In this document: positions 6,603-13,083 of the stretch, one piece after another
Numbering within the stretch: the first letter of the stretch is position 1
Layout of the letters: each line of letters opens with the position of its first letter
DNA from: Lachnospiraceae bacterium UBA7205
Lineage (GTDB): Bacteria; Bacillota; Clostridia; Lachnospirales; Lachnospiraceae
DNA length: 26,792 bases
Direction of reading: 5' to 3'
Assembly (NCBI GenBank): GCA_002490665.1
Contig: DKUL01000081.1
Coordinates: forward strand, 1 to 26,792
Translations under genes and position numbers: made by a program
The notes under the pieces: generated by a model
Databases searched by the model: none
Seen by the model: only the letters and a program-made list of their open reading frames with translations
What the model was told of the DNA's origin: nothing

Positions 6603-8479
6603 ATTTTTCTTATTCCGCCTTTCTCTTTTTTTGCAACCTTTACCTTGTACATCTCGTCATCCGCAATTTTCATGTAATCGTCAAACGCCCTGCCTGACAA
6701 CGGATCTGTAATTGCCGTCCCAATGCTGACACTGATTTCACTCTGGTTCAGCCGGGCAATCACTTCGCTGCGGTATGCCTCTGCCTCAGACTCGCTGTCA
6801 ATGGGAAAAAAGGCAATAAACTCATCCCCGCCATAACGGTAGACATAACCTTCACTGGGACACTTATCGGTGAGCACACGCGCAATTTCCATTAAAATCA
6901 TATCACCCTTCTCATGCCCATATGTATCATTGACCTGCTTAAAATTGTCTGCATCCACAAAGTTAATCACGCATTTCCTGCCGCTCTCGCAGTGCCTGTG
7001 ATACTCCGGGTCTATCATTTCCGCATAGGCAATGCGGTTGTACAGACCCGTGAGCTGATCCCTGTTATATATCTCACGCATTTTCTTGTTCGCAACCTCA
7101 AGCTGCAGTTTTTTATAGAGGTTCTCCAAGGTTTTCGTAATCGTGCTGTGCACATCATAAAAATAAGGGTTGTCATACAGAAATCTTCCGTTCTTAAGAA
7201 TGCTGTATCCGACTGCCTTTTCCCGGAAATGAATCGGTGTAAACATATAAGAGCTCCTGGCTCCCGTCTTTTCATAATGCCTCTGAAGCTCGGACAGCTC
7301 CCTGATGCGCAAAACCCTCCTGCCCTCTGTCGCATAAGCCACCACCAGCCTATCCCGGTCATAGCCATCGGTTACAAATTCACTTTCGTCCACTCCCTCA
7401 TAAAGCCTTTTATCAACCACAATGGTAAAACCATCACACGCAAGGCTCATGAAATATTCCGCAATCTGCCGGAACACTTCGTCGTATGTAGTGCATTTTA
7501 CAATATCGCTCTCGAGCTTTATGAGCAGCTCCTCCTTGTCCAGTTTATCCACCCCGGCAATCACCTGGTTTCTCGCGTACTTCCTGTAATCAAGCAGTCC
7601 GCTGTTCGGACACCCGCAGCTCTCGGAAAAAATGCATTTCGACGGCATAAAATGATTTCTGGGAACGTCCTTTCCTGCCCAGACATCTGCCAGAATTTCC
7701 ATCGTTTTGTTGCCGATATTTTCCCGCATGTGCCCGACTGTCGTTATCTGCGGCTCGAAATAAAGCGCCTTATCAAGATTGTCAAATCCTGTTATTTTAA
7801 AATCCCCGGGAATCTGGTATCCGCTCTGCTGTGCCTTGTAACAGAATCCTGCTGCAATATTGTCGTTCGCACAGACAAAAACATCAGGAAATTCGATCAT
7901 CCTGCCCTTAAAGCCCTTTATGAACTGTTCGAAATATTTCGCGCCTGTAGAAAAATCGTAATCGCCATACCACACCGGGTTCTCTTCCCGCGCAAGCCCG
8001 AGGCGGTCAAGGCTCTCATTATATGACAGTACCCTCAGTGAATTCTCGTAGTTTTCTTCGGGTCCGCCTGCAAAGATATATTTCCTGCAATGATGTTTGT
8101 AATACAGATGGTCCATGAGGTCCGCAACCGGTTTCTTGTTGTCAATTCCGGCATAATAAAACCCCTCTATGTCGCTCCCGATACTCACAGTCGGCTTGTT
8201 ACTCTTTCGTATCATTTCCACCAGCCAGTCAAAATAATGCCTGTCAGAAATATTTGTGCAGTCCATAATAATGCCAGCAAACTCCGACAAGTCCGGCAGT
8301 GTATAAATATTATATTCCCCATGATTGTGCTTTTCGTCGCGGCTCCAGTTTCCATGGCAGTTGTATTGGTACAGACAGATTTCCTCGTCACTCTTTGATA
8401 TGAACTTCATCATTCCGTCTACCCATGCATAGGTGATTAATCGCTTCCATCCATCTGAAAATAGTGCTACTTTCTTCAT
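6599..8479 (-). CDS. Cytoplasmic LacI-type ligand-binding domain fused to a GGDEF diguanylate cyclase
   Basis: In 626 residues, positions 1-290 resemble the sugar-binding half of LacI/GalR regulators and ribose-binding proteins (DVFVCANDNIAAGFCYKAQQSG, then GDFKITGFDN). There is no HTH, signal peptide or transmembrane helix, so ligand sensing would be cytoplasmic. A SESCGC motif closes this part. A GAF-like stretch (about 320-445) and a linker helix follow. The catalytic GGDEF domain has DQLTGLYNR and RYGGDEF (550-554) intact, so it should make cyclic di-GMP from GTP. The RxxD inhibitory site five residues before GGDEF is absent (PSEG there), suggesting no product inhibition. It heads the operon with the secreted protein and luxS. 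Confidence 0.92.
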   Translation of the reverse strand: MKKVALFSDGWKRLITYAWVDGMMKFISKSDEEICLYQYNCHGNWSRDEKHNHGEYNIYTLPDLSEFAGIIMDCTNISDRHYFDWLVEMIRKSNKPTVSIGSDIEGFYYAGIDNKKPVADLMDHLYYKHHCRKYIFAGGPEENYENSLRVLSYNESLDRLGLAREENPVWYGDYDFSTGAKYFEQFIKGFKGRMIEFPDVFVCANDNIAAGFCYKAQQSGYQIPGDFKITGFDNLDKALYFEPQITTVGHMRENIGNKTMEILADVWAGKDVPRNHFMPSKCIFSESCGCPNSGLLDYRKYARNQVIAGVDKLDKEELLIKLESDIVKCTTYDEVFRQIAEYFMSLACDGFTIVVDKRLYEGVDESEFVTDGYDRDRLVVAYATEGRRVLRIRELSELQRHYEKTGARSSYMFTPIHFREKAVGYSILKNGRFLYDNPYFYDVHSTITKTLENLYKKLQLEVANKKMREIYNRDQLTGLYNRIAYAEMIDPEYHRHCESGRKCVINFVDADNFKQVNDTYGHEKGDMILMEIARVLTDKCPSEGYVYRYGGDEFIAFFPIDSESEAEAYRSEVIARLNQSEISVSIGTAITDPLSGRAFDDYMKIADDEMYKVKVAKKEKGGIRKI

Positions 8480-8532
8480 AATCCAATATCTCCGTTTCCT
8501 AAAGGCGGCTTTATGTAAGTGTTTTCATTATC

Positions 8533-8562
8533 ATTATAACCCCATGGCATGTACAAAAACAA
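8533..8562 (-). promoter_or_regulatory. Probable promoter of the GGDEF-luxS operon
   Basis: On the minus strand, -35 TTGTTT (8557-8562) and -10 TATAAT (8533-8538) have an 18-base spacer. It lies about 50 bases before the GGDEF start codon. The -35 is weak. The stretch from the -10 downstream (8521-8539) resembles a Fur-box-like GATAAT repeat. Confidence 0.5.
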
Positions 8563-8620
8563 GTCAAATATATATCGAAAATATTTGTAGAATATTTTGT
8601 ATGTCCATCAGAAGAACCAG

Positions 8621-9124
8621 CTACATCTCAAACGCTTTTTGGATACTGTCATAGTGAAGAAAAATTCCCTGGGCTGCAAATGCCTTGATTTCATCGAGTG
8701 AGGCAAGCATATACCCATCTGTCTCCTCCTCCTGCAAGTGGATGTCCCTCTCATCAAAGTCAGCCGTGAAACGATAGATATCCACAAAGTAATTATCCCC
8801 CTCTCCGGGATTTTCACGCTTGTAGCTGAAAAGATACCCTCCTTCCCAGTCCGCCACATCCAGTCCGGTCTCCTCACGGATTTCCCTGAGCACGGCATCC
8901 CCGGAGTCTTCTCCTGCCTGTGCCGCGCCGCCCGATACCTCCCACCATCCGGGCGCCCATGCCTTCGTCCGTACTCTCTTTGTTATCAAAAACCTTCCAT
9001 CTGAATGTGCCACTATCCCGAGTACTGTCAGGTGGTATTCGCCCTCCTTCAGGCACCAGTCATTTTTTTTCATGGTACGTCCGGTGCGTCTTTTTTGTGC
9101 ATCATAGATATCCCACAGTTCCAT
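8621..9124 (-). CDS. NUDIX hydrolase
   Basis: A 167-residue protein with a complete Nudix box, GAAQAGE...REIREETGL, matching Gx5Ex7REUxEExGU. This binds Mg and cleaves nucleoside diphosphate-linked compounds. The N-terminal MELWDIYDAQKRRTGRTM resembles the Nudix subgroup related to isopentenyl-diphosphate isomerase and YfcD-like proteins, so the substrate is uncertain. The ATG at 9124 is chosen because GGAGG lies 9 bases upstream; an ATG two codons earlier is too close to it. It begins 14 bases after the Fur-family gene and is probably the last gene of that operon. Confidence 0.92.
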   Translation of the reverse strand: MELWDIYDAQKRRTGRTMKKNDWCLKEGEYHLTVLGIVAHSDGRFLITKRVRTKAWAPGWWEVSGGAAQAGEDSGDAVLREIREETGLDVADWEGGYLFSYKRENPGEGDNYFVDIYRFTADFDERDIHLQEEETDGYMLASLDEIKAFAAQGIFLHYDSIQKAFEM

Positions 9125-9138
9125 AATCATTCTCCTCC

Positions 9139-9573
9139 CTATTCCGAATCCGTACTTTTCCTGCACGCCGCGCAAACGCCCATCAGCACCGAACCAGAGC
9201 ATTCCAGTGTAAACTTATGATGTTCATACAGATGTTTTACAATATCCTCCATAAAGCCGCATTCCAGATGAAGCACCTTCCCGCACTCCCTGCACTGCAT
9301 ATGGATATGCTCATGGCACTGTGCATGCGGTCTCGTGCACTGGTAGCGGCAGAACTCATCCCCGGCGGTCTTGTACTTCATGATTTCCCCGCTCTCCATA
9401 AGCTTGTCGAGATTCCGGTAAATCGTGGTCAGGTTCACCTGTATCCCCTGTTCCTGCATATATTCATTGATATCATAGGCACTGAAGCTGTGTTCCCTGT
9501 GTGTATTTAAATATGTCCGGATTGCATCCTTGCTCTTTGTATGGTACTTTTTTTGCTGCTGTTGCTTTTGCAT
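9139..9573 (-). CDS. Fur-family metal-dependent repressor (Zur/PerR/Fur type)
   Basis: A 144-residue protein with an N-terminal winged helix (SFSAYDINEYMQEQGIQV, recognition helix VNLTTIYRNLDKL). The His/Cys-rich metal and dimerisation half carries CREC and CAAC, a structural zinc site, plus HEHIHMQC. It would repress metal-uptake or stress genes when its metal is bound. The histidine-rich HAQCHEHIHMQC looks Zur-like, but Fur, PerR and Zur cannot be separated safely by eye. The ATG at 9573 follows GGGGGA by about 8 bases; a start at 9603 would overlap the upstream gene and lacks a ribosome binding site. It has a polyglutamine-lysine N-terminus (MQKQQQQKK). Confidence 0.92.
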   Translation of the reverse strand: MQKQQQQKKYHTKSKDAIRTYLNTHREHSFSAYDINEYMQEQGIQVNLTTIYRNLDKLMESGEIMKYKTAGDEFCRYQCTRPHAQCHEHIHMQCRECGKVLHLECGFMEDIVKHLYEHHKFTLECSGSVLMGVCAACRKSTDSE

Positions 9574-9589
9574 CACTTTTCCCCCGACT

Positions 9590-10279
9590 TTACAGTCCGC
9601 CATGTTTTTTATTTGTCTTTCCGGTGGCCCGATGATGCTGTACTTTCATATCCTTTTTCCGGTTGTCATAAATACCCTGCACAATCTCGGAATACAGCTT
9701 GACAGCGGTGACCATCAGTATCAGCGTATTGTAAATACACTCCGGCTCGAATATTAACCGCAGCTCCTCCTCGATATCAGAAAAATCAATGTCAAGGCTG
9801 TCCAGTACCTTTCCGCAGGCATTTGAAAAGCGCGGCAGCCGGCTGACCTGGTCCAGGGACTGCACCTGGCGCATGGCTTCCACCAGATTCCCTTTCCACT
9901 TATTAAAGGAAACATCTTCAAGCCCTGCGCAGATTACACACAGCATCGCCTCCTGGAGATCCGTAAACTGTGTCTGGTTCCTATGCGGCATCTTCTGGTT
10001 CATCTCACATTCCCTGATAAATTCCTCCCTGACATCCATGCTGTCAATTTGTTCCATCTTATTCTTGAAATCCGCAACTTCACAATCCTGATTTGTTATT
10101 GACTTATATTTTGAATAATGTGATACCATGGCTGCCGCTTCCTGGTACAGGAGCGACCTTGCCACCAGTACCTTTTCCTGGCACGCTTTCTGCTCCGCAT
10201 CCTCAATACCGGAAATAAACGCCCTTTTTTCACGGCGGTAGCTGTCAAACGACCTCATCACATCCAATTCATACTCCAT
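9590..10279 (-). CDS. Unknown helical protein
   Basis: A 229-residue protein, not recognised as any family. It is largely helical and charged, with no signal peptide. A hydrophobic helix (YNTLILMVTAVKLYSEIV) near the C-terminus is followed by a basic tail, KKDMKVQHHRATGKTNKKH. Two cysteines occur in LQEAMLCVICAGLEDVSFNKW. The ATG at 10279 has TTGGAGG with 8-base spacing; the open frame upstream to 10342 has no ribosome binding site and would start inside the 3' end of the glycosylase gene. It lies 49 bases after the glycosylase gene and 16 bases before the Fur-family gene, so it is probably co-transcribed with both. Confidence 0.75.
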   Translation of the reverse strand: MEYELDVMRSFDSYRREKRAFISGIEDAEQKACQEKVLVARSLLYQEAAAMVSHYSKYKSITNQDCEVADFKNKMEQIDSMDVREEFIRECEMNQKMPHRNQTQFTDLQEAMLCVICAGLEDVSFNKWKGNLVEAMRQVQSLDQVSRLPRFSNACGKVLDSLDIDFSDIEEELRLIFEPECIYNTLILMVTAVKLYSEIVQGIYDNRKKDMKVQHHRATGKTNKKHGGL

Positions 10280-10328
10280 CTTAACGCCTCCAAAATAACC
10301 ATACTGGTACCAGAAATACCGACTATTC

Positions 10329-10835
10329 CTATAGAACTGCACCTATCGCACTTTTCCAGGCATCCCGCAGCCTGTCGTAAGACCACGCTGCATTTGCAGG
10401 GCTTGTCGAGGGAAGCTTCACAAGTCCTGGCTTGTCTTTCCCAACATACTGCCCGCAATACTTGACAAAAAGTTCATATGCCTTCCCGCCATTCACAAAT
10501 ATTGTCTGGATATCTGCCTTGTTTATTATGACATCCATATCGTTTGCCTTGACATTTCTGATGCTGCTGTCAAACGACCCTATAATATCGCAAGACGCCA
10601 CAACATCCCACAATGCAACTTTATTTTTCAGCAAGAATGCTTTCTTTTCCTCAACTGTCCCGGGCACTTCCTCGCCGAGCACAGCCGACAGGACCTTCCA
10701 AAAACGATTTTGCGGATGCCCATAGTAAAACTGCTGTTCCCTGGATTTTACCGACGGCATCGACCCCAGTATCAAAATTCGGGAACGCGCGTCATAAACT
10801 GGCCCAAATGTATGTGCGACATGTTCATATTCCAT
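10329..10835 (-). CDS. Hypoxanthine/uracil-DNA glycosylase family protein
   Basis: A 168-residue protein of the uracil-DNA glycosylase superfamily, closest to the family 6 hypoxanthine-DNA glycosylases. Features are ILILGSMPSVKSREQQFYYG then HPQNRFWKVL (active-site loop and Asn region), VALWDVVASCDIIGSFDSSI, IFVNGGKAYELF, and the closing loop LPSTSPANAAWSY. These enzymes remove deaminated bases (hypoxanthine, uracil) from DNA in base-excision repair. The ATG at 10835 is preceded by GGAGGAGTACT; an upstream in-frame start at 10892 lies inside the promoter and is rejected. It is the first gene of the operon running to the NUDIX hydrolase. Substrate choice is inferred from family similarity. Confidence 0.9.
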   Translation of the reverse strand: MEYEHVAHTFGPVYDARSRILILGSMPSVKSREQQFYYGHPQNRFWKVLSAVLGEEVPGTVEEKKAFLLKNKVALWDVVASCDIIGSFDSSIRNVKANDMDVIINKADIQTIFVNGGKAYELFVKYCGQYVGKDKPGLVKLPSTSPANAAWSYDRLRDAWKSAIGAVL

Positions 10836-10868
10836 AGTACTCCTCCGTTCGCGTTGTCCACTCCTTGC

Positions 10869-10897
10869 ATTATAATTTATTTTTACACGCATGGCAA
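10869..10897 (-). promoter_or_regulatory. Promoter of the glycosylase-Fur-NUDIX operon
   Basis: On the minus strand, -35 TTGCCA (10892-10897) and a perfect -10 TATAAT (10869-10874) have a 17-base spacer, 33 bases before the glycosylase start codon. Confidence 0.8.
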
Positions 10898-10957
10898 CAC
10901 TAAAATAAAAGCAGTCATATTGCGTACTCCCACAGGAATCACGGAGTATTTTGTAAA

Positions 10958-10980
10958 ATAGTTGAAAAATTCACAACTAT
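10958..10980. promoter_or_regulatory. Dyad overlapping the -35 of the DHH gene
   Basis: ATAGTTG and CAACTAT form a 7-bp inverted repeat with a 9-base spacer (10958-10964, 10974-10980). The sequence between 10959 and 10976 matches the published Rex consensus TTGTGAA-W4-TTCACAA at 15 of 18 positions, almost all in one half. It could be an operator; the identity of any regulator is a guess. Confidence 0.4.
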
Positions 10981-10990
10981 CCACTATAAT
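10962..10990 (+). promoter_or_regulatory. Promoter of the DHH phosphoesterase gene
   Basis: -35 TTGAAA (10962-10967), 17-base spacer, -10 TATAAT (10985-10990). Transcription should start near 10997. The promoter is divergent from the glycosylase operon promoter 65 bases away. Confidence 0.85.
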
Positions 10991-10996
10991 ATTAAA

Positions 10997-11135
10997 TAAT
11001 AAGGTGATTTATTGCCCTTTTCAGTAAGGAACTGTTACATAAGCAATACAGCTTGCTCCCGGAGGAATAGACAAATCAAGATGCGTCGATTATTTTCCCA
11101 CAGTTCCTAAATAGCTAATATATAAGGAGGATAAC
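10997..11135 (+). ncRNA. Long, possibly structured 5' leader of the DHH gene
   Basis: The leader is about 139 bases. A perfect 9-bp helix (AGGAACTGT 11027-11035 with ACAGTTCCT 11100-11108) encloses two smaller possible hairpins: AGCAA/TTGCT (11042-11057) and a CTCC/GGAG pair or AATC/GATT arm. This resembles a junction-type regulatory RNA. It matches no riboswitch class I recognise. The gene's own ribosome binding site, AAGGAGG, lies just downstream of the closing helix. Confidence 0.4.
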
Positions 11136-12056
11136 ATGAGATTAATAACACGTTCTGACTTTGACGGTCTTGCCTGTGGCGCCCTCTTAAAGGAAGCAGG
11201 AATTATCGATCATTGGAAATTTGCACACCCAAAGGATTTACAGGATGGGCTGGTGGAAGTGACGGAGGATGACTGCCTTGCCAACGTCCCTTTCGTAGAA
11301 GGCTGCGGGCTCTGGTTTGACCACCATTCCAGCGAGCACGAACGGCTTCAGCTGGAGGGCAAGTATAAGGGCGAAAGCCGTATTACACCGTCCTGTGCAC
11401 GTATTATCTATGAATATTACGGTGGCAGGGAGCGTTTCCCACAGTTCGACGACATGATGATTGCCGTTGACAAGGTCGATTCCGGCAATCTCACCATAGA
11501 TGAAATCCAGAATCCCAAGGGGTGGATTCTTGTCGGTTTCCTGATGGATCCCCGTACCGGTCTTGGACGATGGAGAAATTTCACCATCTCCAACTATCAG
11601 CTGATGGAAAAATTAATCGACGCATGCCGCACCATGTCCACGGAGGAGATCCTTGCCCTCCCCGACGTCCAGGAACGTATTGAAGTCTACTTTGAACAGA
11701 ATGAAAAATTTATGGAAATGGTCAAGAAGTATACACGCGTTGATGGCAACCTGATTATCTCCGACCTCAGGGGTGTTGACCCGATTTATTCCGGAAACCG
11801 TTTCCTGATATACAGCATGTACCCTGAACAGAACATTTCCGCATGGATTGTAAGCGGACGCGGAGGCGCCGGATGCAGCGCTGCATGTGGCTATAGCGTC
11901 CTCAACAAGACCTCCAATGTGGATGTCGGCAGCCTGATGCTCAAATATGGCGGCGGCGGTCACAAAAAAGTCGGAACCTGCCAGTTTAGTGATGAGACGA
12001 TGGCAGAACAGCTTCCAAAGCTGCTCGCGGAGTTTTCCGCGCTGGCGAATGCATAA
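11136..12056 (+). CDS. DHH-family phosphoesterase
   Basis: This 306-residue protein has the DHH metal motifs RSDFDGLACGALL at the N-terminus and DHH in LWFDHHSSEHE, plus the C-terminal DHHA1 motif KYGGGGHKKVGTCQF. The family includes exopolyphosphatases, oligoribonucleases (NrnA) and c-di-AMP/pApA phosphodiesterases (GdpP/DhhP). There is no membrane or GGDEF-like domain, so it is a soluble enzyme, and its precise substrate cannot be read from sequence. The ATG follows AAGGAGG with 6-base spacing. It is a single plus-strand transcription unit with its own promoter, long leader and terminator. Confidence 0.9.
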   Translation: MRLITRSDFDGLACGALLKEAGIIDHWKFAHPKDLQDGLVEVTEDDCLANVPFVEGCGLWFDHHSSEHERLQLEGKYKGESRITPSCARIIYEYYGGRERFPQFDDMMIAVDKVDSGNLTIDEIQNPKGWILVGFLMDPRTGLGRWRNFTISNYQLMEKLIDACRTMSTEEILALPDVQERIEVYFEQNEKFMEMVKKYTRVDGNLIISDLRGVDPIYSGNRFLIYSMYPEQNISAWIVSGRGGAGCSAACGYSVLNKTSNVDVGSLMLKYGGGGHKKVGTCQFSDETMAEQLPKLLAEFSALANA

Positions 12057-12127
12057 TTATAACCAAACAGAACGTCCGTCAGCCTGCTGACATATTTCAC
12101 CTGGACGCCCGTGTGCATAAAAGAAAA

Positions 12128-12165
12128 ACATCAAGGATGTGAACATACATCTTTGATGTTTTTTA
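12128..12165. terminator. Bidirectional terminator between DHH gene and phosphorelay operon
   Basis: A 13-base inverted repeat with G-U pairs (12128-12140, 12147-12159) and 6-base loop is followed by TTTTTTATT on the plus strand and TTTTTCTTTT on the minus strand. It can stop both converging transcripts. Confidence 0.85.
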
Positions 12166-12228
12166 TTATATGCTGTATCGTCCGGTCAGACACCTGTTTC
12201 CTTTCCCACAAACACATTCCGATATACG

Positions 12229-12260
12229 GAAACGGCATAGCCCGCAGGTTACGCCGTTTC
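12229..12260. other. Hairpin in the 3' region of the response regulator transcript
   Basis: GAAACGGC (12229-12236) pairs with GCCGTTTC (12253-12260) around a 16-base loop that can add TA/TTA pairs. There is no T-run, so it is not a terminator by itself. It may protect the mRNA 3' end. The rest of 12166-12296 shows no gene. Confidence 0.35.
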
Positions 12261-12296
12261 TGAAAACATTTATCATATTGTCTTATGAGCACCATA

Positions 12297-13058
12297 TCAG
12301 CTGCGAAGTGCCTTTTTCCTCTCAAAGAAGGCGTGGACAGACTGCTTAATATCCTCGGGCGGCATTGTCTTTAACAGATAGCCGTCCGGTTTCAATGCCA
12401 TTACCTGCATCACGCTTTCCTTGTCGCCCTTGCTTGTGAGGAAAATGACAGGAATATCGGCAAATTCCGTCTCACTCCGAATCATCTCAAGCACCTGCTT
12501 TCCATCGACAATTGGCATTTCATAGTCAAGAAGCACCAAATCCGGCCTGTTTGTTGAGAGATACTTAATTGCCATAGCTCCGGAGTTTGCCAGAATTACC
12601 TGGTATTTGTCTTCCAGCCATCCCTTGACATTCCTGAGCATCGCGCCGGAATCGTCAACCACAAGAATTTTCTTTTTATTCTGTTTTCCAAATGTCTTTA
12701 GATAAGAGTCAATCGCCTCGGACACCTCATTGACATTGACCGGACGTGGGAATTCCTTCTGTATCAGGTGCATCGGGATTGCCTTCATGACCTCTGCTAT
12801 CTCCTGTGCGTCACCTGTCACGAAAATAGGGACATCTTCCTCTACTGCCTTATCCTTGAGATATGTAAGCCCCTGGTTCAGTTTGAGCAGTTCTTCATCC
12901 GCAAAGATAAATATCAAATCAATGCTTTCCTTTATCTGGTTGAGCGAATCCGGATTTGCATGCGTGTTGATTACCTTGCAGTCCACTTCCTCAAGTCTCT
13001 CCTGGAGCGAAACAAGCAGATAGCTTTGAACCTCCGACACGATTAATATATTTTGCAT
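12297..13058 (-). CDS. Response regulator with a degenerate and an intact receiver domain
   Basis: A 253-residue protein with two receiver-like domains and no DNA-binding output. The C-terminal receiver (about 130-250) is complete: ILVVDDSGAM (Asp135/136), LVLLDYEMP (Asp178), FLTSK, YLLK (Lys230). The N-terminal one keeps the fold (ILIVSEVQSYLL) but has Ser-Glu in place of the acidic pair and LIFIFADEE where the phospho-acceptor Asp should be, so it cannot be phosphorylated there. It lies 25 bases after the hybrid kinase gene and is its likely phosphorelay partner. Output is probably through protein contacts. Confidence 0.92.
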   Translation of the reverse strand: MQNILIVSEVQSYLLVSLQERLEEVDCKVINTHANPDSLNQIKESIDLIFIFADEELLKLNQGLTYLKDKAVEEDVPIFVTGDAQEIAEVMKAIPMHLIQKEFPRPVNVNEVSEAIDSYLKTFGKQNKKKILVVDDSGAMLRNVKGWLEDKYQVILANSGAMAIKYLSTNRPDLVLLDYEMPIVDGKQVLEMIRSETEFADIPVIFLTSKGDKESVMQVMALKPDGYLLKTMPPEDIKQSVHAFFERKKALRS

Positions 13059-13083
13059 AATATTTTTCTCCCTTTCGCCTACG

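Noticed and set aside
6914..8026. Long open frame on the plus strand (370 codons)
   Set aside because: It lies entirely antisense to the GGDEF gene, has no ribosome binding site and encodes no recognisable motif; it is a shadow frame.
11081..11110. Possible leader peptide MRRLFSHSS upstream of the DHH gene
   Set aside because: Spacing from GGAGG is too long (about 15 bases) and the peptide has no regulatory amino-acid pattern.
12131..12325. 64-codon minus-strand frame after the response regulator
   Set aside because: It overlaps the end of the regulator and the bidirectional terminator, has no ribosome binding site and no family features.
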